Positions 39,694-48,845 are shown, numbered from the stretch's first letter. The stretch: 63,916 nt of DNA from Arthrobacter wenxiniae (GCF_013376105.1 NZ_JAAMFM010000027.1:1-63916); one strand, 5' to 3'. Numbers and translations: made by a program. Notes: generated by a model from the letters alone, not told the origin.

Positions 39694-39705
39694 GCACCAT
39701 GGTGC
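39694..39705. promoter_or_regulatory. palindromic operator between lrp-type gene and lysE-type gene
   Basis: A perfect palindrome GCACCATGGTGC lies in an AT-rich context (CTTATC before, TAATTCGATAAAA after), 14 bp from the Lrp start. It is a probable autoregulatory site. Confidence 0.55.
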
Positions 39706-39785
39706 TAATTCGATAAAATCGGTAAGCACTTTTGCCGTCCCATTGCCTAAGATTGCTCCCATCACCAACGTCGACAGGAGCACCC

Positions 39786-40502
39786 GTGGATCCGCAGGCA
39801 CTCATTGGCTTCCTCATCATTGCCTTCGCACTCACCTGCACGCCGGGTCCGGACTGGGCATACTCCATCGCCGCGGGCCTGGGCCGGCGCAGCTTTGTGC
39901 CCGCGGTCGCGGGCCTGTGCAGCGGTTACGTCCTGCACACCATCCTGCTCGCCGCCGGGATCGCCGCCGTCATGGCTGCCATTCCCGCCCTGCTGCTCTG
40001 GCTGACTGTGGCCGGCGCGGTGTACCTGTTGTGGCTTGGGTTTGTGACCGCGCGGTCCTGGCGCAGCGCCGGGCTCAGCGCTGCCGGTTTCAGTTCTGCC
40101 GGTTTCAGTGCTGCGGGCCCAGGTCCGGCGGGGCCGCTCAGCGGGCCCGCCACCGGCCCCGGCGGCCGCCGCGCCTTCCTTCAGGGCGTGGGCACGAGCG
40201 CCGTCAACCCGAAGGCGCTCCTGTTCTTCGTGGCCCTGACCCCGCAGTTCATCCGGCCGCACGCCGCATTTTCCGTCCCCGCGCAGTCGGCCGTCCTGGG
40301 CCTGTCCTTCGTGGCGTGCACGGCCGTCATCTACACGCTGGTCGCGGCCGGTTCCCGGAAGCTTCTTCGTTCCCGCCCCGGCGGGGCCCGCGTCATCACG
40401 CTCTGCAGCGGCGTCATCATGCTCGGACTGGGCACCATGCTTCTGGCGGAGCAGGCAGTCCCGGTGGCGGACGCCGCCGGCCGGCTGTTCGCGCACGGCT
40501 GA
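39786..40502 (+). CDS. LysE/RhtB family amino acid exporter
   Basis: This 238-aa membrane protein has six hydrophobic segments. The family N-terminal signature is ALIGFLIIAFALTCTPGPDWAYSIAAGLGRR (TPGPD-.-.-.-.-.-.-.-G-.-G-R). A second motif, GVGTSAVNPKALLFFVALTPQF, is also typical. The GTG start follows GGAG. Between TM3 and TM4 lies an insertion of near-identical pentapeptides (SAAGF, SSAGF, SAAGP) encoded by 15-bp DNA repeats. Regulated by the divergent Lrp-type gene, by inference. Confidence 0.87.
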   Translation: MDPQALIGFLIIAFALTCTPGPDWAYSIAAGLGRRSFVPAVAGLCSGYVLHTILLAAGIAAVMAAIPALLLWLTVAGAVYLLWLGFVTARSWRSAGLSAAGFSSAGFSAAGPGPAGPLSGPATGPGGRRAFLQGVGTSAVNPKALLFFVALTPQFIRPHAAFSVPAQSAVLGLSFVACTAVIYTLVAAGSRKLLRSRPGGARVITLCSGVIMLGLGTMLLAEQAVPVADAAGRLFAHG

Positions 40503-40549
40503 CGCCCCCGGCGACGCGGAAACGTGGCCTTCACCCGGACGCCTGCGAA

Positions 40550-41563
40550 TTACCCCTGCGCCGCCCGCCAGGCGGCCAGTTCGGCCAGGAGCTCCTCCTT
40601 CCGGGCGTCCCGGGCGAACGAGGACCGGATGGAGTTGCCGGCCAGCCGTTCCAGGGTGTCCGCGTCAAAGCCGAACTCGTCCACCAGCGCCGCAAAGTTC
40701 GCCCCCGCGTAGCCGCCAAAGTAGGCGGGGTCATCGGAATTGATGGAGACGTTGAGCCCGGACGCGAGCATCTGAGGCAGGGGGTGCGCGGCCAGGGTGT
40801 CCACGGCGCGCAGCCGCACATTGGACAGCGGGCACACCGTCAGCGGCACCTGCCCGGTGGCCAGCCGCTCGACGAGCCGCGAATCCTCCACGCAGCGAAT
40901 GCCGTGGTCAATGCGTTCCGCGCCGAGCAGGTCCAGCGTGTCCCACACGTAGCTGGGCGGGCCCTCCTCGCCGGCGTGGGCCACGAGCCGCAGACCGGCG
41001 TCCCGAGCCCGGTCAAAGAGCCGGATGAACTTCGACGGCGGATTGCCCACCTCGGCCGAGTCGAGCCCGATCCCGATGATGGGCGCGTCCATGGCCAGGA
41101 GCTGTCCCAGCACGTCCAGGGCGTCGTCTTCGGGCCGGTCGCGCAGGAACGCGGCGATCAACCCGGTGGTGATGCCAAACTCGTCAAAGCTGTCCGCGAG
41201 CACCGAGGAGATGCCGGCGACCGCCGTCGTCAGCGGGATGCCGCGCGCCAGGTGGGCCTGGGGGTCAAACATGACCTCCGCGTGGCGGACGCCGGCTTCC
41301 CGGGCCCGGCCCAGGTAGGCGCGGGTCATGTCCGCGAAGTCGGCCTCGGTGACAAGCACGGCCATGTTGGCGTAGTAAAGGTCGAGGAAGGATTGCAGGT
41401 CCGTGAACTGGTACTGGGCCCGCAGCCCGGCCAGGGTGGGGTGGGGCAGCACCTTGCCGTTGCGGGCCGCCAGCTCCAGGATCAGCTCCGGTTCGAGCGT
41501 GCCTTCGATGTGCAGGTGAAGCTCGGCCTTGGGCAGGATGGGGGCGCCGTCGGGGGTTTCCAT
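40550..41563 (-). CDS. adenine/adenosine deaminase
   Basis: This 337-aa amidohydrolase has zinc ligands in LPKAELHLHIEGTLEPEL (His 16, His 18), VAHAGEEGPPSYVWDTLDLL with RIDHGI, and NSDDPAYFGGY. The GEEGPP and DPAYFGGY forms, along with LDSAEVGNPPSKF, fit the adenine deaminase (Aah1-like, EC 3.5.4.2) branch better than true adenosine deaminases (which read GEAGG and NTDDP); substrate specificity is inferred from these. ATG 41563 fits the family N-terminus; the extra 50 residues upstream are unlikely. It is convergent with lysE and divergent from telA. Confidence 0.85.
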   Translation of the reverse strand: METPDGAPILPKAELHLHIEGTLEPELILELAARNGKVLPHPTLAGLRAQYQFTDLQSFLDLYYANMAVLVTEADFADMTRAYLGRAREAGVRHAEVMFDPQAHLARGIPLTTAVAGISSVLADSFDEFGITTGLIAAFLRDRPEDDALDVLGQLLAMDAPIIGIGLDSAEVGNPPSKFIRLFDRARDAGLRLVAHAGEEGPPSYVWDTLDLLGAERIDHGIRCVEDSRLVERLATGQVPLTVCPLSNVRLRAVDTLAAHPLPQMLASGLNVSINSDDPAYFGGYAGANFAALVDEFGFDADTLERLAGNSIRSSFARDARKEELLAELAAWRAAQG

Positions 41564-41731
41564 GTCCGCCAGTCTACGGCGGCGGCCCCACCGGGCGGGC
41601 CGCCGCCTCCGGTGCGTCCGACGATTTAGGCTTCGGGCGGTTCGGAACGCGACAAATGCCGCCGCGTGTTGCAACATGGCATGTAACAGCCCTTTGGAAA
41701 CCTTTGAGCTCAACGAAACTGGTTCACTTCA

Positions 41732-42931
41732 ATGACAACTCCGCTCACCCCGCCCCCCGAGCCCGACGACGCCCTGGTCCTGACCCCTCCCGAGGCGCCG
41801 GAGATCGTGACGCCGGAGCAGGCGCCGGGCATGATCCCGGTCGAGGCCGCACGCCAGGCTGAAATCAACGTCCAGGCCAAGGAGTTCATCGCCGGCATCG
41901 CGGCCCTGGACGCGCGCAGCCCGGAGTTCAGCCGCAGGGTGGAGGGGCTGTCGTCCCTGGCCGCGCCGGCCATGAGGTCCTCCGCGGACACCTCCAGCCG
42001 CATGCTGGAACGCTCCGCCACGTCCGTCTCCAGCGCCAAGCGCAGCGGCAACAGCGCCCAGGCGCATGTGGCCCAGACCCTGGGCGAGCTCCGGGCCACG
42101 GTGGAATCGCTGACGCCGAACAACGCGGACCTCGGCGCGGGCCGGAAGATCCTGGGCATGATCCCCAAGGGGAACAAGATGGCCAAGTACTTCCAGCGCT
42201 ACGAGTCCGCCCAGGGGCAGCTGGACGCCATCATCAAGTCGCTCATGGCCGGCCAGAACGAGCTGGGGACGGACAATTCCGACCTCGCCCACGAAAAGGT
42301 GCAGCTGTGGGACACCATGCAGGTCCTCAGTGAAACGGCCGTCTATGCCAAGGCGCTCGACGACGCGACCGCGGACAAGATCGCCCAGCTGCGCCGGTCC
42401 GGGCAGGAGGAGCAGGCCCAGGCACTGGAGGCCGACGTCCTCTTCCCGATCCGCCAGCGCCACCAGGACGTCCTGACGCAGCTCTCGGTCTCCGTCCAGG
42501 GCTACCTGGCCATGGACCTGATCCGCAAGAACAACCTGGAGCTGATCAAGGGGGTGGACCGCGCCCGGACCACCACCATCTCCGCCCTGCGCACCGCCGT
42601 GATCGTGGCCCAGGCCCTCGCGAACCAGAAGATGGTGCTGGACCAGATCGACGCCGTCAACACCACCACGAACAACATGATCCTGCAGACCTCGGAGATG
42701 CTCAAGGACCAGACGGTGCGCATCCACCAGCAGGCCGCGAGCTCCGGCGTCAGCGTCGAGACCCTGAAGAAGGCGTTCGACAACGTCTACGCCACCATGG
42801 ACGCCATCGACTCCTTCCGGGCGACGGCGGCGAAGAACATGGACGGGACGGTGCACGCCCTGGAATCCGGCCTGGAACAGGCCAAGCCGTACCTGGACCG
42901 CTCACGGAAGGCGGAGGACGGGGAGAAGTAG
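41732..42931 (+). CDS. TelA family toxic-anion (tellurite) resistance protein
   Basis: This 399-aa cytoplasmic helical protein of the TelA/XpaC-linked family is associated with tellurite and envelope stress. The family core is visible: LGAGRKILGMIPKGNKMAKYFQRYESAQGQLDAIIKSLMAGQNELGTDNSDLAHEKVQLW (~135-195) and TTISALRTAVIVAQALANQKMVLDQIDAVNTTTNNMILQTSEML (~275-320). The N-terminus is a Pro/Glu-rich linker. The site before ATG 41732 is weak. XpaC, its usual partner, is not adjacent. Confidence 0.88.
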   Translation: MTTPLTPPPEPDDALVLTPPEAPEIVTPEQAPGMIPVEAARQAEINVQAKEFIAGIAALDARSPEFSRRVEGLSSLAAPAMRSSADTSSRMLERSATSVSSAKRSGNSAQAHVAQTLGELRATVESLTPNNADLGAGRKILGMIPKGNKMAKYFQRYESAQGQLDAIIKSLMAGQNELGTDNSDLAHEKVQLWDTMQVLSETAVYAKALDDATADKIAQLRRSGQEEQAQALEADVLFPIRQRHQDVLTQLSVSVQGYLAMDLIRKNNLELIKGVDRARTTTISALRTAVIVAQALANQKMVLDQIDAVNTTTNNMILQTSEMLKDQTVRIHQQAASSGVSVETLKKAFDNVYATMDAIDSFRATAAKNMDGTVHALESGLEQAKPYLDRSRKAEDGEK

Positions 42932-42998
42932 GCCCCGGCGGCCGCACTCCGGCGGCAGGCCCCGGCGATTCAATTCAAGCCAGCCCCAACGACTGTGC

Positions 42999-44174
42999 TT
43001 GAATGACGAAATGACACCCGAAGCAGCCGATGCGACAGCCACGGCCTCCAAGCTGGCTGCAATTTCGTGGATCGCCGACAAGTCCCGCCCCTCACGGCCC
43101 GCACTTGCGGCCCTGGCCGGGCAGGATCGCTCAACCGGGCGCAACGGCGTCCGCGTCGCACCCCTGTTTGTGGTCTCGCCGGACAGTCAGGGGCGAAGGG
43201 TCATAGCCGTCGGAAACATGCAAATCCTGGTCGAGGCGGACAGCGGCGAAGTCGCGCTGAAGGCGGGCATTGCGGCACTTTGGCTCGAAGGGGCACACGC
43301 ACACCGGTTCACGGCCGTGGATCCCGACGACGTCGGGTCCTTCCCCCTGGCGAACAGCGCGCTGGCTGGCGTGCTCCAGAAATTCACGGTTCCTGGCGGC
43401 TCCGCCGATGCCTTCGACCAGCACCACCGTGCGGCCCAGATCGCCAAGGACATTGCCGAGGCGTCCCGCAACGCGGTGGCCGACCTTCGCGAAGTGCGGT
43501 ATCAGGTGGAGACGCAGCTGGTTGCCAGCAGTTCTTCGAAGCCCTCGGCAGTCGGGCACACATCGGTGGTGGAAAGCCTCCTGCAGCGCAATATTGTGTG
43601 CAGCCGCGCATCCGACCAGGCGCGCGAATGCCTCCGGGAGGGCCTGTGGGTGCACGTGACCGACCCCGAGGCCTATCACGCCTACCGCCGCCTGCAGGAG
43701 CCCGCGATCATCAATCCCGCGGCCCCGGCCACCGCCGGGACGCGGACGTGGATGCGGTTGCACGACGCCGGAATGCGCCAGTGCCAGGAGCTCCGCCGGC
43801 AGCTCGAGGCCGAGTCATCCTCCATCAGGGATCTGCTCACGTCGGCCGCCAGCATTTCGAGTTCGCGCGAAGCGGACTCCCAAAGCCGCTTCAACCTGCT
43901 GGTGGCGGTCATTTCGTTTGCCTTGGGCGTGCCGGCGCTGGTGCTTGCAGTCTATGGGGCCGACCTGATCATGCCGCTCACCACGGGGCAAAGGACCTGG
44001 GCGTACGTTCCCGTCCTTTCCGGCCTGGTCATCGCCGCCCTGCTCACGTACTTCAGGGCCCCCAAGGGCGAGCACCGGCTCACGTGGAGAATGGGCGCAG
44101 CCGGCATCCTCGCCGTCATCGTGCTGTTGATTGTTGCCGGACTCATTGCCGCATCACTCGGGCCGCGCAATTAG
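42999..44174 (+). CDS. hypothetical protein with two or three C-terminal membrane helices
   Basis: This 391-aa protein is not recognised. Residues 1-290 are soluble with long helices (QHHRAAQIAKDIAEASRNAVADLREVRYQVETQL; RQCQELRRQLEAESSSIRDLLTSAASISSSREADSQSR). Membrane helices follow (FNLLVAVISFALGVPALVLAVYGADLI, WAYVPVLSGLVIAALLTYF, AAGILAVIVLLIVAGLIAASL). The coiled coil leading into FNLLVAVISFALGVPALVLAVYG recalls the CorA-type transporter end, but the GMN motif is missing (YGAD), so this is only a shape resemblance. TTG 42999 or ATG 43011 may be the start; neither has a clear RBS. Confidence 0.65.
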   Translation: MNDEMTPEAADATATASKLAAISWIADKSRPSRPALAALAGQDRSTGRNGVRVAPLFVVSPDSQGRRVIAVGNMQILVEADSGEVALKAGIAALWLEGAHAHRFTAVDPDDVGSFPLANSALAGVLQKFTVPGGSADAFDQHHRAAQIAKDIAEASRNAVADLREVRYQVETQLVASSSSKPSAVGHTSVVESLLQRNIVCSRASDQARECLREGLWVHVTDPEAYHAYRRLQEPAIINPAAPATAGTRTWMRLHDAGMRQCQELRRQLEAESSSIRDLLTSAASISSSREADSQSRFNLLVAVISFALGVPALVLAVYGADLIMPLTTGQRTWAYVPVLSGLVIAALLTYFRAPKGEHRLTWRMGAAGILAVIVLLIVAGLIAASLGPRN

Positions 44175-44222
44175 CCCCTGCCGCCCCGCCCGCCCCAGCC
44201 ACCATCCCTGAAAGCAGTCACA

Positions 44223-45275
44223 GTGCACAGCCGCCGCAGACCCCGCGCCACCGATTTCATGAGGTCCTCTGTGCTGGCGTCCGTCCTCTTGGTGGCCACG
44301 GCGTGCGGCGGCGCCCCGGCGCCCGTGGCGGCACCGCCGTCGTCCTCCCCCAGCTCCCAAAACCCGGAACGCCCGACGCCGGCACCCACCTCCCAGCCCG
44401 CCCCCGCCCGGGCGCCGGCCTCCCCGACGGCCAAGGCCCCTGCTCCAAGCGCCAGGGCGGCCGTGCCCGCAGCCAACACCGGGCCGGCCTTCGCCGCCAG
44501 GGCGCTGGACGTCCTGGCCGGGCTCCCCGTCAAGGGCCGTGCGCCGAAAACGGGCTACAGCCGGGCGGAATTCGGCCCGGCCTGGGCGGACGTGGACAGG
44601 AACGGCTGCGACACCCGCAACGACATCCTGGGCCGCGACCTGACCGCCAGGACGTACAAGCCCGGAACGCGGAACTGCGTGGTGCTCACGGGGGTGCTGG
44701 CGGACCCCTACACGTCCACCGTGATCGACTTTGTGCGCGGGCCGAACAGCGCCGCGGTGCAGATCGACCACGTGGTGGCGCTCAGCGACGCCTGGCAGAA
44801 GGGCGCCCAGCAGCTGTCCGTGCAGGAACGCACGGCCTTCGCCAACGACCCGCTGAACCTGCTGGCCGTGGACGGGCGCACCAACCAGCAAAAGGGCGAC
44901 GGCGACGCCGCCACCTGGCTGCCGCCGAACAAAGGCTACCGCTGCGAGTACGTGGCGCGGCAGATTTCCGTCAAGGCAGCCCACCGGCTGTGGGTCACGC
45001 AGGCCGAACACGACACCATGGCACGGATCCTGCGCAGCTGTGGCGGCATCCGGGTGCAGGCCGCCCCCACAGCTGCGGCGCCCGCGCCCGCGCCCAAGCC
45101 CGCACCCGCGCCCGCGCCCAAGCCGGCACCGGCCCCCCTGGTCCAGCCGCCGTCGAACGTCTTCTACCAAAACTGCGCGGCCGTCCGGGCGGCCGGGGCG
45201 GCCCCCATCCGGAGCGGCGATCCGGGCTTCCAGTCCAAGTTTGACCGCGACGGCGACGGGATCGGCTGCGAATAG
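44223..45275 (+). CDS. secreted HNH nuclease-like lipoprotein with excalibur domain
   Basis: This 350-aa protein has an N-terminal signal with lipobox (SVLASVLLVATAC), then a Pro/Ala-rich spacer (~32-90). A GmrSD-C/DUF1524-type HNH domain spans ~100-270, with QIDHVVALSDAWQKGA (catalytic DH) and NDPLNLLAVDGRTNQQKGDGDAATWLPPN. After an APAPKPAPAPAPKPAPAP repeat comes the calcium-binding excalibur motif FYQNCAAVRAAG ... FDRDGDGIGCE. It is likely an extracellular DNase tethered to the envelope. Start GTG 44223 or ATG 44259; the latter gives a tighter signal peptide. Confidence 0.85.
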   Translation: MHSRRRPRATDFMRSSVLASVLLVATACGGAPAPVAAPPSSSPSSQNPERPTPAPTSQPAPARAPASPTAKAPAPSARAAVPAANTGPAFAARALDVLAGLPVKGRAPKTGYSRAEFGPAWADVDRNGCDTRNDILGRDLTARTYKPGTRNCVVLTGVLADPYTSTVIDFVRGPNSAAVQIDHVVALSDAWQKGAQQLSVQERTAFANDPLNLLAVDGRTNQQKGDGDAATWLPPNKGYRCEYVARQISVKAAHRLWVTQAEHDTMARILRSCGGIRVQAAPTAAAPAPAPKPAPAPAPKPAPAPLVQPPSNVFYQNCAAVRAAGAAPIRSGDPGFQSKFDRDGDGIGCE

Positions 45276-45352
45276 CGACCCGGCTGCGCCAAGGCCTTCC
45301 ATGAGTCTCGTCGCCCACTGGAAACTGCTGCCGGAATGGCTAAAATTAAGCC

Positions 45353-45760
45353 ATGGCCCCCAGCGGTGAGCAGCCGGTGACCCCGGCACTGTGGATCCGC
45401 CACGACAGCGAGATTCTGCCGTTGTGGTGGGACCGGCTGTGCTCGCAGATAGGACCCCAACCGGCCTCGCGCTACGCCTCCGGACTCTTCGACAGCGACC
45501 GCCGCCGGCCCATCGCCCAGTGGTACAACCCGGCCCTCGGGGCCGCGCTCCTGGTGGCGATTGAAACCGGCCCGGAATGGCCCGTGCAGCGCTTTGCCGT
45601 CTTCTACGCCCCTCCGGGCGGCGGCTTCACCAAGATCCACATGGACAACCACGAGTGGTTCACCCGCACGCCGCAGAAGTCGCCCACCGAGGATGAGGCC
45701 TTCGCCGCCGCCATCGCCTCGGCCGAAGCCTTCCTCCAGGTGGAGATGGACTTCATCTAG
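45353..45760 (+). CDS. hypothetical protein (135 aa)
   Basis: Not recognised. A small soluble protein with several Trp (LWWDRLCSQIG, QWYNPALG, EWPVQRFAVFYAPPGGG, HEWFTRTPQ), with no signal or membrane helix. It is real by codon pattern and context: 77 bp after the nuclease gene, ending in an acidic helix (DEAFAAAIASAEAFLQVEMDFI). The stop codon abuts a 14-bp repeat array. Confidence 0.6.
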   Translation: MAPSGEQPVTPALWIRHDSEILPLWWDRLCSQIGPQPASRYASGLFDSDRRRPIAQWYNPALGAALLVAIETGPEWPVQRFAVFYAPPGGGFTKIHMDNHEWFTRTPQKSPTEDEAFAAAIASAEAFLQVEMDFI

Positions 45761-45802
45761 CACCCGAAAGCTAGCACCCGAAAGCTAGCACCCGAAAGCT
45801 AG
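45761..45802. repeat. three perfect 14-bp direct repeats between convergent genes
   Basis: CACCCGAAAGCTAG occurs three times head to tail (45761-45774, 45775-45788, 45789-45802), then degrades to AACCCGAAC. Each unit carries a CTAG. The minus-strand argO stop (45799-45801) lies in the third copy, so the array begins at one stop codon and ends at the other. It looks like a slippage expansion of the argO 3' end. Confidence 0.85.
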
Positions 45803-46425
45803 AACCCGAACGCCATCCGCGCCGCCAGAAACACCATGACGAGTGCGATCCCGCCGTCGAGCACGCGCCATGCGGCCGGCCGGGCAAACACCGGCCGCAG
45901 CAGCCTGGCCCCGAAGCCGAGCGCACTAAACCAGAGCACGCTGCCCAGCGCCGCGCCGGCGCCAAACCACCACCGCAGTTCGCCGTGCTCGTTGGCCAGC
46001 GTGCCCAGCAGCAGCACGGTGTCCAGGTAGACGTGCGGGTTCAGCCACGTCAGTGCCAGCACCGTGGCAAGCACGGCCCTGGGGCCCGGCGCGCCCTGCT
46101 GCCCGGAGGCCGTCAGCGTGCCGGGGTGGAAGGCGCGCCGGGCGGCGAAGGCGCCGTAGGCCAGCAGGAAGGCCGCCCCTGCCAGCCGGATCACCACCAC
46201 CACGGCCGGCACCGCCCGCACCACCTCGCCGATGCCGAAGATCCCGGCGGCAATGAGGACGGCGTCGCTGACCATGCACACCAGGACCACCAGCCCCACG
46301 TGCTCGCCTCGGAGCCCCTGGCGCAGCACGAAGGCGTTCTGGGCGCCGATGGCGATGATGAGGGCCAGCCCGGCGCCGAGGCCGGTGCCCGCCGGGGCGA
46401 GGATGTCCAATGGAGTCACACCCAT
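45799..46425 (-). CDS. LysE/ArgO family basic amino acid exporter
   Basis: This 208-aa membrane protein has five to six helices. LAPAGTGLGAGLALIIAIGAQNAFVLRQGLRGEHV is the LysE/ArgO signature (GAQNAFVLRQG), and ALTWLNPHVYLDTVLLLGTLA is the second motif. It exports L-arginine and/or L-lysine. ATG at 46425 is preferred over the upstream start at 46446 for its fit to the family N-terminus. Divergent from the ArgP/LysG-type activator. Confidence 0.92.
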   Translation of the reverse strand: MGVTPLDILAPAGTGLGAGLALIIAIGAQNAFVLRQGLRGEHVGLVVLVCMVSDAVLIAAGIFGIGEVVRAVPAVVVVIRLAGAAFLLAYGAFAARRAFHPGTLTASGQQGAPGPRAVLATVLALTWLNPHVYLDTVLLLGTLANEHGELRWWFGAGAALGSVLWFSALGFGARLLRPVFARPAAWRVLDGGIALVMVFLAARMAFGF

Positions 46426-46488
46426 GAAACTACTAGGCTGGTGCAATGCAGTACAGCTAATTATTTTTAGGATACATAAGGAAATCTA

Positions 46489-47376
46489 ATGTTGAATTTT
46501 CAGACTGAGCAGCTGCGCACCTTCCTGGCCGTCCTGGAACACGGCACCTTTGACGCCGCGGCCGGTGCCCTGCACGTCAGCGCCTCGGCCGTCTCCCAGC
46601 GCATCAAGGCCATGGAACAGGCGGCCGGCCAGGTGCTGCTGCAGCGCACCACCCCCATCCAGGCCACGGTGCCGGGCGCCGTGGTGCACAGGCTTGCCCG
46701 GCAGCTGCGCCAGCTGGAGGCCGACGCCGCGGCGGAACTGGGCGTGGCCGGCGCCTCCTCGGCGCCCATCCCGGTGGCCGTCAATGCCGATTCGCTGGCC
46801 ACCTGGTTTATCGACGCGCTGGCCGCCGTGCCGGCAGGCTCGGGGCTGACCTTTGAGGTGCTGCGCGAAGACGAGCAGCATTCCGCCGGCCTGCTGCGGT
46901 CCGGGGAGGTCATGGCTGCCGTGACGGCCGCGCCCGACCCCGTCCAGGGCTGCTCCGTGGTGCCGCTCGGCGCCTTGCGCTACCGTGCCGTGGCCTCGGC
47001 CGCCTTCCTGCGGCTGTGGTTCCCCGGCGGTTTCAGTGCCGGGAAGCTGGGCGACGCGCCCACCATCCAGTTCGACCGCAGCGACACCCTCCAGTCGCAC
47101 TTCCTGGCCTCCGTGACGGGCGGCTCCCCCGCCGGCCGGCAGCACTTCATTCCGGACACCTTCCAATTCGCCGCCGCAGTCCGCGCCGGGCTCGGCTGGG
47201 GGCTCATGCCACAAGCGCACTGCGCGGGCGGGCTGCGCGACGGCAGCCTGGTGGAGCTCGTGCCCGGCCGTGTCACCGCGGTCCCGCTGTACTGGCAGCG
47301 CTGGAAGATCCGGTCCGCCGCCCTGGACCTCCTGAGCGCCGCGGTAAGGACAGCGGCCGCTGCCGCCCTTTCGTAG
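46489..47376 (+). CDS. LysR family activator ArgP/LysG
   Basis: This 295-aa protein has an N-terminal HTH (LRTFLAVLEHGTFDAAAGALHVSASAVSQRIKAMEQAAGQVLLQRTTPIQAT), close to ArgP (IciA) and LysG, and a substrate-binding domain after ~90. The usual role is activation of the divergent exporter in response to lysine or arginine. AAGGA precedes the ATG. The 63-bp AT-rich gap to argO holds the shared control region. Confidence 0.92.
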   Translation: MLNFQTEQLRTFLAVLEHGTFDAAAGALHVSASAVSQRIKAMEQAAGQVLLQRTTPIQATVPGAVVHRLARQLRQLEADAAAELGVAGASSAPIPVAVNADSLATWFIDALAAVPAGSGLTFEVLREDEQHSAGLLRSGEVMAAVTAAPDPVQGCSVVPLGALRYRAVASAAFLRLWFPGGFSAGKLGDAPTIQFDRSDTLQSHFLASVTGGSPAGRQHFIPDTFQFAAAVRAGLGWGLMPQAHCAGGLRDGSLVELVPGRVTAVPLYWQRWKIRSAALDLLSAAVRTAAAAALS

Positions 47377-47504
47377 CCTTCGGCGCCGGAGGCGGCCTGC
47401 GACATGGCGCACGGCTCCCCGTGGCGGACTTGTCACGGCCCCAATCCGCCCGCATCATTACAGATGAAGCAACCGCCAGGCCGCCCCAACCCAAGGACCC
47501 ACGC

Positions 47505-48845
47505 ATGACTTCCCCCAGCACGGCCCGCCGCAACCAACTGGTGCTGGTGGCCGGCCAGCTCCTGTCCGGGGTGGGCGTTGCCTCCGGCATTTCCGTGGGC
47601 GGCATCCTGGCCGCCCAATTGGCGGGCACGACGGCGGCATCCGGCTTTGTGCAGACCGCCTCCACGCTGGGCGCCGGGCTGGTGGCGGTGCCGCTGGCCA
47701 ACCTGGCCGTACGCGCCGGCCGCCGCTGGGCGTTGAGCACCGGCCTCGCGCTGGGCGCCGTGGGAGCCGCCCTGGTCCTCCTGGCCGCGGGCCTGGGCCA
47801 ATTCTGGCTCATGGCCGCGGGCATGCTGTTCTTCGGCGCAGCAAGCGCATCCGGCCTGCAGGCCCGGTACGCCGCGGTGGACGGCGCCCCTCCCGAGAAG
47901 GCCGGCAGGGCCATGGCGATCGTCATCTGGGCCACCACCGTGGGCTCCGTGGCCGGCCCCAACCTGTCCGAACCCGGCCGCCTCCTGGGCATCCGCCTTG
48001 GCGTGGTTCCCCTGTCCGGACCGTTCCTCTTTTCGCTCGTCGCGTTTGTCACGGCCGCGCTCGTCATCGCCACGTTCTTCCTTGGCACCCCCCACCCGGC
48101 CGAGGCCCATTCCGGCTCCCGCCCCGCCCCCCAGCCTGGGGACGCAGCACCGCCGGACGACGCCGGGCACCCGGCTGCCGCCGTCGTCGTCCGCCCCCCG
48201 CGGGGCAGCACTCCCCGGCGGCACGGGGCCTGGGCCGCCCTGCGCCTGGCCTCCCGCAACCCCCGCGCCCTCTCCGCCCTGGCCGCCGTGACGGGCGGCC
48301 ACATGATCATGGTGGGCGTGATGGTCATGACGCCCGTGGCCATGGACGCGCACGGCCACTCGCTGGAGATCATCGGCATTGTCATCAGCGTCCACATTTT
48401 GGGCATGTACGCCGCCAGCCCGGTGTTTGGCTGGCTCGTGGACCGGGTCGGCGCGGGGCGCGTTGTGGGGCTGGGTTGCGGTATTTTCCTGGCGGCGATC
48501 GGGCTCGGCGCGGCCGTCTCGGACAGCAGCGATCCCGTGTTCATGTCCGTCGCGCTCGCCACCCTGGGCCTGGGCTGGTCCGCCTGCCTCATCGGCGGCT
48601 CATCCCTGCTCACCCAGTCGGTGCCGGAGGACATCAGGGTCCCGCTGCAGGGCGCCAATGACATGATGATGAATTTCGGGGCCGCCGGCATGGCCGCCGT
48701 GGCCGGGCCCGTGCTGGCCGGCGGCGGCTTTCTCTGGGTCAACCTGGTGGCCCTGGCCGTCCTGGTCCCCATGGTGGTCCTGGGGCTGCGCGCCCGCGGC
48801 ACCGCACCGGAGGCCACCCCCGTGGACATGGTCGCAGCGGACTGA
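47505..48845 (+). CDS. MFS transporter
   Basis: This 446-aa protein has ~12 hydrophobic helices in two bundles. A long Pro/Ala/His-rich cytoplasmic linker (HPAEAHSGSRPAPQPGDAAPPDD...) between TM6 and TM7 is typical of drug/metabolite MFS exporters. Motif-A-like LAVRAGRRWALSTGL and second-half VFGWLVDRVGAGRVVGLGCGI are visible. ATG 47505 follows AAGGA; the frame upstream overlaps argP and is not used. Substrate unknown. Confidence 0.85.
   Translation: MTSPSTARRNQLVLVAGQLLSGVGVASGISVGGILAAQLAGTTAASGFVQTASTLGAGLVAVPLANLAVRAGRRWALSTGLALGAVGAALVLLAAGLGQFWLMAAGMLFFGAASASGLQARYAAVDGAPPEKAGRAMAIVIWATTVGSVAGPNLSEPGRLLGIRLGVVPLSGPFLFSLVAFVTAALVIATFFLGTPHPAEAHSGSRPAPQPGDAAPPDDAGHPAAAVVVRPPRGSTPRRHGAWAALRLASRNPRALSALAAVTGGHMIMVGVMVMTPVAMDAHGHSLEIIGIVISVHILGMYAASPVFGWLVDRVGAGRVVGLGCGIFLAAIGLGAAVSDSSDPVFMSVALATLGLGWSACLIGGSSLLTQSVPEDIRVPLQGANDMMMNFGAAGMAAVAGPVLAGGGFLWVNLVALAVLVPMVVLGLRARGTAPEATPVDMVAAD

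Noticed and set aside
45761-45802. CRISPR-like array
   Set aside because: Units are 14 bp, contiguous and without spacers.
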